Shown here one piece after another: positions 28,101 through 37,669 of a DNA stretch of 64,000 bases (positions are counted from its first letter, which is position 1; each line of letters begins with the position of its first letter). Both the position numbers and the translations under genes were made by a program. The stretch spans positions 5,201,332-5,265,331 of the forward strand of contig SSNP01000007.1 of the NCBI GenBank assembly GCA_006937955.1, written 5' to 3'. Under the pieces are notes generated by a model. That model had not been told where the DNA came from. It ran no database searches and worked only from the letters and a program-made list of their open reading frames with translations. Origin of the DNA: Pachypanchax playfairii. Its lineage: Eukaryota; Chordata; Actinopteri; Cyprinodontiformes; Aplocheilidae.

Positions 28101-31100
28101 CATAATATAGTTTATTTTTTCTCATCCTACATAGAAAATGGAAAGCAGCAGACTAGCTTTGAGCAACAAAAACATTAAGGTGGTCTCTAAATGTAAGTTT
28201 ACATGAAATTATGCCTAAAAGGTCTTTATGAAACTCTCATTAAGCTGTTTTATTTTAATTCTAAATTGGCTAGCAGCATCATTTATCCAGTAAAATGGTG
28301 CATTAAGGGTCAGTGTTATTTGAGTGAGACATAAGCCTAATGAAAATGATTCTGTCTGGAGTTGTTTAGGGGTCATAAAAGAAGAAGAAATGCTCACACC
28401 TATTTGGCAGCTCTTGCAGTCTTTTGCTGACTCTGCTCTCCTTGTTGTGACCTTAATTTGTTCTGTCTAGAGTAAAAGTTCCCACCGGACTGCTGATACA
28501 CCTCAAACCAACAAAACCTGAGAAATAACAACTGGTTTAAATATAAGTGAGAAAACTGGGAGACTTTGAGGTGGAGAGTGAAGACAGAAACAAAAATGCA
28601 CAAAAAATGCACCATGCAAAAATAAATAATCTGACAAAACACATCCAAATTATGACTTAGTTCTTGTATTTCTTTTTTTAGATTTTAAATCTATTTATTT
28701 TCTTTTCTTTTGCAGTTTAAGAAATGCCAAAAGAAAAAAAAGTAAATGTTCATATTCTATTTGACAGAGTAAAAATAACATGGAAACAACAATCGCTGAC
28801 TTTGTGTTTTAGAAGATCAGTAACAAAAATGTCCTTCAGTGTGGCTTGTGTATAGGTGTGTTAGTGTGCGTGTGATTCTCAGGTGAGCTGCGGTCATGTT
28901 TCCACGTTTAAGTAGGGGGGGGCACCTCAGGCTGCAGAACAGCGGACACCAATAACAGCAAAAGAACACAAGCCGTCTCCCAGCAGGCTAATCCTCTAAT
29001 GAAGATTTGTGGCAGCGGCTGGCAGGTGATTATTGGCCCTGCACAGGCACAAAAACCATCTTCAGTGCAACAGTAAATACAATCTCCCACATGTACACAA
29101 GCCATCACAGGCAAAATGAGAAAATTTAGGAAAGGAGCAAAAAAAAAACAAAAAGACAAATCAGAACATATTTTATGGGTTGGAAAATGTTGTTTTCTGA
29201 TAACTTGTGAAACTCCTGATGCTACAACAAGACAAATATTAATCAGCATTATTCAAATGTGAAAGTCTATGTTGTTATGTTTGTCTCAGTGGGCTAACTG
29301 TTCTGTTCTGACTATGCTAATTTATGGAAATGTTTTGTCTCCAACCTTTTCCTCTGACTCCTGTTGGTTAGATGTTGTCTGTGATCACTTGAACCACTCT
29401 TACAGATGCTTTCGGAGTTTAAGAACAAGCTGTCAACTGTATTCAAATTAGTAAGAGGCATTTTTCATCTATAGATCCCATATCAGAGACTGCTAAAATG
29501 TTACAATGGATGATAATGTAGTGTAAAGAAGGGTAAGTGTACAATCTCATTAAAGAACAAATATATAGACTCCAGGGATAATTCAGATTGTTGAAGTGAG
29601 ATTCTGATGATAGATCAGATACACTGAACATCGTACCTGCCGTAGGTCTTTGAACAACCTTAGTCCGGAGAAATAAAGTTCAATCGTGACAGGGTTGATA
29701 AGGTAGTGTGTCACTGGACTGTTTGTCACAAATTGTAATCAAATATTGTTTTATTTGAGTATTTTTAACATTAATAGTATAATAATAATAATAAAAAAAA
29801 CTATTCACCTACAAAAACAAACTCCATCCCTTAATCCATCACTCCTTCCAACAATAAAACCCATCATGAGGCAGACAAGATAAAAATATGTTTAGACAAA
29901 ATGAATGACCTCAGATACCTCATTACCCTTGTGTCCCTTACAGCCCTCTAATCCACACCTATGGCACCTTGCCCTCCTAGTCCTCCCTTCCTCCTTCCCC
30001 CTGCTCCCTCCAGGCAGAGGCAGGGAATTGTGATGCAAGTCCTGGCAGAACTCCTCCTGCTCCCTCCCCTCCTGCTAACTGAGGGGTAGGGCCACTTATT
30101 CAGGGGAGAACTTGTTCAGAAACAGGTGTGCATACCAGACGCTTGTGTTAAGCCCTGTGCCACACAGATCTTATAACTACCAGCAAGCCTTGCTTCCCCT
30201 GCTCTCATTCAGGACTGAAAACCTGCTCAGATGTCCCACTGCTGTTAGCTACAGTAGCTATCGTTGGGCAACTTGCCACAGAGGGCAGGTCACTTTTTAT
30301 CACCACTTATCTGCATCCCATCGGTTGTTATGCAAACTATTAAAAAGATTTAGTTGGAGAGGTGATGTTGCTGATGGAGATTTAAGCTATTTTTACCACT
30401 TCATGTAACATTCAGGATTAAAAGCTAGCTTAAGGCTTCTTGGAAACAAAACCTCATATTATTCAGTCAGATTTGTGCCCAACAGTAAAGCAGCAGTAAA
30501 GTAAGAGCTGCTTAAACGGATGAGGTCACGTACTGGAGACGTGTCCTTGTGGCTACAAGTAAAGTCAAGTGAATGATGGGATGACATTACCAACAATGTG
30601 TCAGATATGATGCTCACATTTAATCTTTGAATGAGTCAAATGATACAAAGAAAGCAGTTTAAGCCACGCTGTCAGGAATAAAGCATCAATTTCACCCTGC
30701 AGCTGCACTGTAACCAAAATATACCCAACATACCACAGCCAGTCTATCTCATCTTACTGCTCGTTCCCTTTTCTGTGTTTTTCTTCCTTAATTCTCTTTC
30801 CACTCACACAATTCATTCAATCTTACTCTTTCATTCTAATATGCCCTCATAAATTACTTCATCCTCACGTTTAGCTTCCTTTGCTATCCAGGTCCTTATG
30901 AATTGACCTTGCAGTAATTCAAGGAGAATTGATTTCTGTTCCAGGCTTTGTGTGAAACCTTATCTCAGACATGGTCTGACGAATTTCCTCCTTCAGTCCC
31001 CAGAGCTGGATGGAGCTAGTTCTCTTTCATCAGGACACTGTTCACTCCATTTTATCTGTCAGTCTCTCTGCTGTTTCTGGTCCTCCTTCTCTTCTCCTCT

Positions 31101-34100
31101 CCTATGTACAGATGATTAATGTAACATCTAGCTGGTGTTAGCTTTGCAAAGGTTTTTTACACTTAACTGCCATTTAGGTGGTATTTATTTATGCACCCCC
31201 TCACATTGTTCGTTTTCATTTTATATTAAAGGTGTTAATTGTTTTATTTGAAAAAAATAAAAAAAAGACAAAATCAAACGTGTCATGAAGATAATTCATT
31301 CAACAACTGAACATTGAGGATTTGTGAAGCTTCTAGAAATATAATAAATACATTTGTTTTAGTTTGTTTTCATTGTTGCTATATATTTTCAGTATTTTAT
31401 AGCATAATACTTTTATGTTTACTGTATACTGTCCTCTCTTTGTTATATATTTTTAATATACAGCACTTCAGACATTCCTGCAACTACTACATACAGACAC
31501 ATTTTCACATTCTGAAGGTGTTTGTTCTAGAAATACAAATTGTGATGCAATTTTAAAATCATTGATTATCATATATTTCACTTCATTTGAATTTCAAAGT
31601 TTATTTTCTCCAACCGATCACAAAAACGTATTCAATAGTTTAGAATATTTATGAGCCGCAATGATCAGCTGTTGTTGAAATATAATAATTGAAAAACCCT
31701 AAATGCACTTCTTGTATGAGGGTTGACATTCTTGCCAGAGGTTGCATAAGTGTTGCAGTGAAATTGTGAGTATATAATATCTTTTTGATAAAAGCAACAG
31801 TGTCACTTTGACACTCTGAGCAGAGAACTGCAGTTTCTAGAATGATCTGCATCATCTTCCACTTTGTGATCAGGCTCTCTGCTGAAGCATGCAGAACATT
31901 TTCTAGGCTTGAACTTCCAAGTGTCTAGTGGCGTCAGGATTCTCTACGAGTTACTAGTGAATGCATTAATGTGACATCCTAATCCAGTGTTCTGCAACCT
32001 GCGGCTCTGGAGCCACATGTGGCTCTTCAGCCCCTCTAAACTGGCTCCTTGTAACTTAGAACAAAATCAACATAAACCTGAGTATTTCTGCATCAGAATG
32101 ACTCTAATATTACAAACAGGTTGTTCATGAACTGATTCCAGTACCAGAACTAAACAAACAGACTTGGTTTCACTGAAGTGTCTTGAAAATGCAGTAAACA
32201 GTTTAACTTTGATCTGTTTAGGAATCTTTCTGACCTGCAGTCTGACTCTCCTGATCCAACACAAACTAACATTTTACATCATAGTTTTGCAAAGCTATCA
32301 GAAATGTTTTCAACATTTCAAGGCCTCAGGATATGACATTGTTTTCTTCATATAACACAGACAAAAACAGAATTTTGGCCTTTTTCTGGACATTTAAGTA
32401 ATAAATGATCATCTATTCAGCCATTTTTATAACTGCTTGTTCCTGCAGGATCTTGGTGGGAGCTGGTGTTAATCTCGAGCCATAAAAAACAATCTGATGC
32501 ATGTTTGTTTTCCTTATAAAAATAAAGGTGGAACATCATACTTTAAATAGCCTACTTAATGTATAAATAGTTTTTTCTTAATTTCAGGAGTCAAGATGAC
32601 TTTGTGGCTCCTTAAAATTACATTAATTATTAGCAACGAGAAAAGGCTTTTTCAGTAATAAAAGCTGCAGACCTCATTCTAATCACGCTCAGGTGCATCA
32701 CTGTGCTTCACATTGGACCTGCAGCGACGGGTTCTGGTGGATGCAGGTTCCTCAGGTGTGTTCCGGAGAAACAGCATCTTTTTTTTATATGAGAAATCAA
32801 AGCTCGCATCATATTTAAGCTCATTGCTTTAGACTTGGACATTTTTTGGAAGCGCCAATATTCCTGTGTCACCCCGGCTTTGTTTCTAGCAAATAGTCTT
32901 TGACAGAGGACACTGCAGAGAGGGTGATGGAGCTGCTGGACTCAAAGGAGCAGATACTTCCACCTCCCTCTGCTCTGCAGTGCTGCACACACTGCTGGAC
33001 CACACACACGTGCACAGATGCTCTCACAGACACAATGGGTTGCCTTCCCAACAGTCCAACAACAAGCCTATTCATTAGAGTCTTTTACAGACAGTATTGA
33101 CAGCCTGCTGACACATAGTCACTCCAGCATAAACAAATGGAGCAATAGTAAGGAGCAAAAGGTGGGAAAGGATGAAAGGAAACAACCTGTTTTATTATTT
33201 TATTATTATTATTTGACCGAGAAAGAATCTTCATAAACCAGAAAAATGATGAGAGTCTCACCGAAACAAGAGGACGAGAGCTCAGAGTACACAAACTCAC
33301 ATTAACATCACCAAACACACTAAATTCATTCTCTGTTGTTGATCATATTACTCTCAACCACCAGGTCACACCTTACAGACAGTATGTGGCCTGATTCTGT
33401 AACAACGTCTTTTCATTGTCTGGCTACAAAGTGGAGCAATTGAAAGGTGAACATGATCGAGTGCAACTTGTAACACAACACTGTTAAACCTCTCATCTAT
33501 TATTTCAGAAAGTTTTCAAAATCATCTACAAAGCAACATAAAGAAAGTAGAAAATATAAAGTTATGCTGAACACTAAAGAAACAGTCAACAAAAAAATAA
33601 AGGAAAAAACGAAAAAACCCTTTTTCAATCTTGCTTTCTAGCATATATAACATGATGTATATTTTTGCTTAACTTCCTAAAGTATTTTAGGTAATGTTGG
33701 TTTCTGAATCCCTTTTAAAAAATTGTTGCGCAAAAGAACTTTTCTGCTTTTCCCACGCAGTGGTTAAAGGTGGAATTACAACTGTCTCAGACGGCCATTG
33801 CTCAAACCGGTTTTGCAGATAACGATGTCGTCAGACAAGGTGGCCTTTTTTGCCTCTTATTTTTAATGTACGATAAAATAAATAAATAAATAAACAGTCT
33901 TTGCTTTGCAACGAAAAGTGAACTCTGGTCAGTGAGCCAAAAAAGCTAACTGCTAGCCTTGAGCAAATATAGGAGCAACAACTGCCGCAACAAACAGCTG
34001 TAAAGCAGAAAGGAACCGTCCACTCACGGCCGTGACCACTGAAGTTGTTCGTTGTATTGTAGGGCCATCGGAGGCGTCCAGAGTGTCTAATATGAAGCTG

Positions 34101-37100
34101 AACATGTTTTTTGGTGAGTATCCACTGAGACAAGTTTCAAAACAGTGACTTAAAGTTTTATAAGTTATTTAGTACTGCTTTAACTAAAAATAGATCAAGT
34201 TTAAAAAACACACAAAATAACCAAAACTTAAACTAAATTTAAACGTTTTAGGGGAAAATGTAGAAATTAAATCAAAGTCTCATTTAATAAGGACTACATT
34301 TGAACAAAATAAGATCTTATGTGTTCACATTAGGTTTCATGGTCTCAGGAGGTTTAACTCTAATTCTACTGCTTTTTTGGTTATATACAGAACAAAACAT
34401 GTAGTGCATCAAAGCTTCTCTGTTACAGCTCAAGCAAATAGACCTAATGTGACAATCTGTGGCTCACAAACAGCTGGTTCATTAAATAGTTATGATTATG
34501 ATTTGTGTCCCTCTAACACCTACAAATAGATCTAAGCACTTACGGCAAAAACTGAGGTTAAAAATGCTGACTAGCTCAGAGATGTGCTCTCCGATGTCTT
34601 TTTGATTTGACCTCTGGAATCAGGTTGAGCGTGTGCAGGCTGTTAGAGGAAGTGGAGTCTGAGAGATAGGTGAAAAGAATAAGCAATAGCTATGCGGACA
34701 GGTCAACAAAAAGGGACAGACGTTATGAAGATAGATGAGGCCCGACTGGGTGTGCAAACACAAAGACAAAGAGACAGATAGACTGCAAAACCCTGAAATC
34801 AGGAGGTCAGCTCCAATTCAAACAGACAAGACAGATGAGACATGAACATTATTCAAACATGAACTAATCTTGACATGGATGAGATGAACCCAAAATACTT
34901 TGAGATGAAGGGTACAAAATGGGTTTCAACAGAAATGTCTGTTAGACTGTCATCAAGCAGAACATGGCGTGTAAGTAGAAGAAGAATACTGAGAAATTTT
35001 TCATCTAAAGGGGGAACTTATATACCAGGGACTCACTGAATCCATCTGGAAGCTTAGAGGATAAACAGAGTTTTATTTTTCTTTACCTTTAGGACATGTC
35101 GGCTTATCTCAATGACATCAGAGTCAATCGAAAACTCTGTATCAACAGGATAACTTCTAATCTATTAGCTTGCGTCTAAGACTTTCATGCACAACAGAGC
35201 TAATGGTGGAAGTCCCATGAATTGGTTCAGAGTCCACATCAAGCAGACAGCTGCTTTGTATAAACCGTACTCCATAGGACAACCAAACATCCATCCCCAT
35301 TATCAGGCTTGTCATCACTATCTCAGCAACCAGGGACCTCTGCCAGGGCCCCAGAAACGCCTGCACTGCTTGTTACCACTGACTTGTGATTACAGCATGA
35401 GGACAGCACAGTAATGGAATGAGAACGGTTATTTTTTTCAAGGTCAAAGAAAATAAATGCTAGTAGACACGGTGTGGTAGACCTGGTGATGCATGCAGTT
35501 TACACGGGCATCTTCTCTCTCCGCAGATGTGCCAAACACGTATTTTATATCAGTGTATTTTAAATGGTTTGAGCTCCATTTGCCTGAGATACGTTATCGC
35601 ACCCTAACAGACTGATATCTTGGAGCTCAATCAGGAAATTAGCAGACTGGAACTTGAGATTAACATGCGTCAGAACTGTAAAGGTCATTTCAATGACATT
35701 ACCCTTTCCAGATGAGGAAAAGCAAAATGTTGAATCATTCAAAAAGCTGCAACGTTCAGTCATCGGAGCAGCATGTTAGACATGTTAGACAATAGATAAA
35801 CTGTATATCCACACAGAAAAAATGCAATATACCTATCTGAGCTACTTGATAAGTAAAAGTTAAGATCAGCTGTTTTGAGAGCTAAAAAGAGAACGATCAG
35901 AGCTGACATAATAACAGCACATATATTTAAAATTTCTAAGTTATTATTGTTTAAATGGGGCAAATGAATAGTAAAAATATGCTGTGAATGCAGCTGTGAC
36001 TAACAACTCTCTATGTTTCTGCAAAAGCATAACTCAGAAGATAATTTCCAGATATTTTTTGCTTTTGTCACAGCTAAAGAGTTTAACGGTTAAAGCTGAC
36101 AGTCTAATAACTCCCCAAAGCTAAAACCATAAAAAGAGGTAGCTTGGTGTTAACACATCTACGTTAAATATCATTTACGGCATCTGCTACCACCTGCAAC
36201 CTGATCAAGACCAAACTTGTCTGACTGCTACACGACGCTTGAGTCTGGTAAATGTTCAACTTTTGACCATCGGCAAAAACTGACAAAAGAGCAAATGACT
36301 AAGAAATACCATTCTAATATATCGAAAACAAGCCACAGAAAGAGAAAGTTTCATCTTAAGGTCATTTTAACAGCCATGAACTTTATACACTAGCTTTAAA
36401 CTTTATATACACACTTCCAACTCTCAGAGCCGAGGCTGCACAAATCCCTATAATCATTAAGCATGTCTGCTTTAAAAAACATGCCTGCCGGGTGGGCAGA
36501 GAAGTGGAGCTGTGCCTGAATCAGCCCAGGCATGCGTTAAAACAAAGTGGCCTCTCCTTCAGAGCACATAGCAACACAGACAAGTGCACACAGACACGTT
36601 GAGAGCAAAAACACAACGTCTCATAGAAACATCTAAACACAGATCAGAAGATTTTTTTAACACTTTTACTGCACAATGCGCTGCTTATTGAACACACACA
36701 TGCATTTCCACACACAGCAGCAGCACGCTCACGGCTGTTCATATCACTGGACTCATTCTCTGTATGAACGCACAAACTGACTCTGTAGCACACACAGAAT
36801 TCCCTCTCTCAAGCATGGCCATGATGAGACTAGCATACTAAAGAAGAAACTGCCAGCGAGCTGACTCAGACCGGAGCAACGATGTACGATAACTGGAAAC
36901 TGTGCCGTCCTGCGTGAAGACTGACTCTTTCTGATGAGTTCATGAGGATTACATGTAAATGTTAAGGAAGGGGGAATAACGTCCCTTTAGATTATTTGGA
37001 TACATTTGCATGTACCCATTATCAGTAAGTTAAAATGAAATCATCACTTCACCTCCTCCAGTAGAACATAGGAATGGTGGAGTCTGGTCATGTGACCAAA

Positions 37101-37398
37101 CAACCCACTCCAAACACTTTGACCTTCATTGACATCATTCCCACCTGCCACACTAATGGTACACTGCTGTTATAATTGCACCTCCGTCCATGATTGAAAG
37201 GTGCATCCAAGCTTTCAACATAAACTATGTGGAACAGAAACTATAAGCAGAGCAGGCTGTTAATCAAGAGCTGCTGGCCGCCAAGTTTAAGTAGGGATTA
37301 GTTATACAGAGACATGGCTGATCTACCCAAAATCCCATGCACCAAAGAGAGAGAGAGAGAGAAAGAAAGAAAGAAAACAATAACTCACCCAAAATCAT
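2402..37398 (-). CDS. znf385a: znf385a, 5' part (first three coding exons, 91 residues; continues off the left edge)
   Basis: Joining 37398-37389, 7970-7819 and 2512-2402 on the minus strand gives an open frame of 10+152+111 nt that begins [10 protein letters not shown], as human ZNF385A begins MILG, and continues through [15 protein letters not shown] and [14 protein letters not shown] to [19 protein letters not shown]. Each junction has GT/AG splice sites. ZNF385A is a nuclear zinc-finger protein with U1-type C2H2 fingers that binds RNA and DNA and is linked to p53 target choice and mRNA localisation. Only the cysteine pair of finger 1 (residues 81 and 84) is visible; its histidines and the later fingers must lie left of base 1. 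The [10 protein letters not shown] segment fits paralogue A better than B or D, and the nearby neurod4 agrees with the human 12q13 pairing. Paralogue C is the main alternative. Confidence 0.87.
5228..5258. repeat. GGAT tetranucleotide microsatellite
   Basis: About eight perfect GGAT units in intron 2 of znf385a. Confidence 0.95.
6183..6470. repeat. Degraded teleost interspersed repeat (copy 1 of 3)
   Basis: The stretch reads like a dispersed fish repeat: a 'tatccattttctgcacc' start, a 'ccggtccatcac' section, 'tttagagttgccaattaac', then 'catacaaactccatgcag' and an 'aacccaggacc' end. Two other fragments in this window, at 40615-40725 and 47270-47515, carry overlapping parts of the same motif order. 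It is old and diverged. No coding capacity is visible. Confidence 0.65.
7819..7970 (-). CDS. znf385a: znf385a coding exon 2
   Basis: This is a 152-nt exon with acceptor TTTAG just above 7970 and donor GTGAGAG just below 7819. It encodes residues 4-54: a proline-rich N-terminal segment that includes [15 protein letters not shown] and ends SLFHNFNT, aligning with human MQPPLDLKQILPFP...LFSNYST. It is low in predicted structure. A TG-rich stretch lies immediately downstream in the intron. Confidence 0.87.
10180..10340. repeat. Interspersed repeat fragment ending in a 'cttgatggaggtaa' tail
   Basis: The order 'tcagttgttctctgaccc', 'tttcatgaaaatctgtc', 'acagacagacaaa' and a final 'accttgatggaggtaa' resembles a widespread fish repeat recognised from memory. 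The class is uncertain. Confidence 0.45.
11330..11823 (-). mobile_element. Decayed Tc1/mariner-like transposon with transposase C-terminal remnant
   Basis: Read on the minus strand, about 11375-11621 encodes a broken relative of Tc1-type transposase C-termini. Pieces equivalent to the 'SPDLNPIE' region, then '[12 protein letters not shown]' and an 'RVIKN' segment, appear in order with stops and frame breaks. Beyond it, 11660-11823 resembles the non-coding flank of such elements, with a 'tgaaacatttaagtgtgacaaa' type sequence and a terminal 'ttaattacttgttagcag'. The catalytic DDE core is missing, so the element is inactive. It sits in intron 1 of znf385a. Clade assignment is from pattern memory only. 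Confidence 0.6.
14279..14293 (+). promoter_or_regulatory. Candidate CTCF-binding site A
   Basis: CCACAAGGGGGCGCT matches the vertebrate CTCF core (CCASYAGRKGGCRSY) at 14 of 15 positions. It lies in znf385a intron 1. Occupancy cannot be judged from sequence. Confidence 0.5.
15367..15738 (-). other. Unrecognised 123-codon open frame inside znf385a intron 1
   Basis: It starts [18 protein letters not shown] at an ATG (15738) on the same strand as znf385a. The N-terminal half is of mixed composition; the C-terminal half is Ser/Leu/His-rich and looks random. A possible donor (AAG|GTAGGG) falls near 15520, so if any of this is exonic it may be an alternative first exon or part of a non-coding RNA. 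No domain or family is recognised. A chance frame is the leading explanation. Confidence 0.15.
16117..16176. repeat. TG dinucleotide microsatellite (about 30 units)
   Basis: Uninterrupted TG run in znf385a intron 1; likely polymorphic and able to adopt Z-DNA. Confidence 0.97.
19010..19210. mobile_element. Palindromic non-autonomous hAT-like MITE, copy 1
   Basis: The motif order 'ggccctcgagggtctcgatcc', 'ccaacacactcaatttgaatca', 'tgaatcaggtgttggag' and 'ggaccatgctgggc' is roughly palindromic: the left 'gattcaaattgagtgtgttgg' theme returns inverted on the right. A related copy lies about 640 bp away at 19835-20030. It encodes nothing. The hAT assignment is tentative. Confidence 0.55.
19835..20030. 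mobile_element. Palindromic non-autonomous hAT-like MITE, copy 2
   Basis: Shares with the copy at 19010-19210 the order 'ctctatcctg', 'ctccaacacacctgattt', 'ggctaattaacagac', 'tgaatcagacatgttggagcag' and 'aacaactgaaacat'. The inner 'ccaacacacctgatt' and 'aatcagacatgttgg' are inverted relative to each other. Non-coding. Confidence 0.55.
20735..20930. other. Candidate conserved non-coding element in znf385a intron 1
   Basis: A complex, repeat-free stretch with several homeodomain-type TAAT or ATTA cores, a TGACAG (Meis/TGIF-type) site and an E-box-like CATCTG, without coding signature. Conservation itself is not testable here. Confidence 0.25.
22344..22425. mobile_element. Hairpin MITE built from two Tc1-like inverted termini
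   Basis: Starts tacagtgcagacc and ends ggtctttactgta. The arms are about 38 bp and nearly perfectly complementary: 22 consecutive pairs around 'gtttggacacaccttctcat', then further pairs with few mismatches. They are separated by a loop of about five bases. The terminal sequence is that of a common fish Tc1-like element, so this looks like two ends joined by deletion of the body. A TA lies at each end, as expected for Tc1/mariner insertion. Confidence 0.75.
23075..23815 (+). mobile_element. LINE remnant (L2/Rex1-like), 3' end of the reverse-transcriptase ORF and tail
   Basis: The plus strand encodes pieces typical of the C-terminal part of fish LINE ORF2: 'KFADN', '[13 protein letters not shown]', '[23 protein letters not shown]', then after breaks '[18 protein letters not shown]' and a degenerate 'PSGRRYR'-type segment. 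It ends in 'ttgattctgattctga', a 3' tail of the sort L2-type elements carry. Stops and frameshifts make it inactive. The 5' part is absent, as usual for truncated LINE insertions. Confidence 0.75.
24873..24887 (+). promoter_or_regulatory. Candidate CTCF-binding site B
   Basis: CCACCAGATGGCAGA fits the CTCF core at 14 of 15 positions. Same orientation as site A; opposite to site C at 41627-41641. Confidence 0.5.
27205..27546. mobile_element. MITE of about 340 bp with short terminal inverted repeats
   Basis: The left end TTAAAGAGACCATTTC and the right end (reversed) TTAAAGAGGCCCTTTC match at 13 of 16 positions, beginning with TTAA on both sides. The interior has no coding capacity. A TTAA target is typical of piggyBac-like insertions but the rest of the terminus does not settle the family. 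Confidence 0.5.
27747..27868. repeat. TTTTA pentanucleotide microsatellite, about 24 units
   Basis: A nearly pure array of about 122 bases in znf385a intron 1. Confidence 0.97.
27957..27992. repeat. TTTG tetranucleotide microsatellite
   Basis: About nine TTTG units, 88 bases after the TTTTA array. Confidence 0.95.
28960..29110. other. Candidate conserved non-coding element in znf385a intron 1
   Basis: Repeat-free sequence with GGCTAATCC (Otx/Pitx-type), CTAATGA and GTGATTATTGG homeodomain-like sites close together. A 113-codon minus-strand frame crosses it but has no family features. Confidence 0.25.
31983..32090. mobile_element. hAT-like element end
   Basis: 'ttctgcaacctgcggctctggagccacatgtggctctt' is a motif seen at the ends of non-autonomous hAT-type repeats in vertebrates. 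The partner end is not clear; a 'tgtggctcctta' near 32600 may belong to it. Confidence 0.4.
33875..33893. repeat. AAAT microsatellite (short)
   Basis: Five AAAT-type units in znf385a intron 1. Confidence 0.85.
37345..37377. repeat. GA/GAAA simple repeat in znf385a intron 1
   Basis: A GA run passes into GAAA units, only about 12 bases inside the intron from the exon 1 donor. Confidence 0.9.
37389..37398 (-). CDS. znf385a: znf385a coding exon 1 (10 coding nt, start codon)
   Basis: The start codon is at 37398-37396 and is followed by ATT TTG G, then the donor GTGAGTTA. The split glycine codon is completed by GA at the start of the next exon. The encoded MILG is identical to the start of human ZNF385A, which is why this start is chosen although only ten coding bases are present. 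The rest of the exon is 5' untranslated and carries a CAG repeat. Confidence 0.85.
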
Positions 37399-37556
37399 CC
37401 TGTGTTTCTGTTGCCTTTGGTGTCCCTGGGGTTGATAAGTGCTCCCCTCACCACCCCGTCTCTCCTGTTAAGAGACAATGGCTCCAAAACTGAGAGTTCT
37501 TCTTCACTCTCCAGAAAGAGGCAACTCAGAGAGGCAGTGTTAGATGTGAGGAGAGA

Positions 37557-37557
37557 C

Positions 37558-37594
<37 letters not shown>

Positions 37595-37597
37595 CAT
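37557..37597 (-). repeat. CAG/AGC triplet repeat with an upstream ATG in the znf385a 5' leader
   Basis: On the minus strand twelve triplets (CAG phase, one CAA) lie about 160 nt before the znf385a start. An ATG at 37597-37595 opens a 23-codon upstream frame (Met-Cys, then a serine/asparagine run) that ends before the main start. In the CAG phase a poly-glutamine frame without an ATG runs to a TGA at 37397-37395 that overlaps the main ATG by two bases. Upstream frames of this kind usually lower or regulate translation of the main frame. That the leader is transcribed this far up is inferred. Confidence 0.7.
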
Positions 37598-37634
37598 GTC
37601 GTCCCTTTGCGCCTGCCCTCTCCAGGTGAAAAAC

Positions 37635-37669
37635 TGTGTGTGTGTGTATGTGTGTGTGTGTGTGTGTGT
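37635..37669. repeat. TG/CA microsatellite at the znf385a leader or promoter
   Basis: TG dinucleotides with one TA interruption, just upstream of the CAG repeat relative to znf385a transcription. Such tracts are length-variable. Confidence 0.9.

Larger units (their letters stand above)
7971..37388. other. znf385a intron 1 (about 29 kb)
   Basis: A very long first intron separates the 10-nt first coding exon from exon 2. It contains a decayed Tc1-like element, a LINE remnant, several MITE-like elements, TG and TTTTA microsatellites, two candidate CTCF sites and blocks that look like conserved non-coding DNA, each listed separately. No nested protein gene was recognised. Long early introns of developmental genes often carry enhancers, which is an inference here. 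Confidence 0.75.

Noticed and set aside
32900..33100. 66-codon plus-strand frame starting [18 protein letters not shown]
   Set aside because: The first 20 residues look protein-like but the rest degenerates, and no family, splice sites or neighbours support it.
33680..34170. Possible non-autonomous DNA transposon
   Set aside because: The texture suggests a dispersed repeat, but the terminal inverted similarity (around GTTAAAG) is too short to set boundaries.
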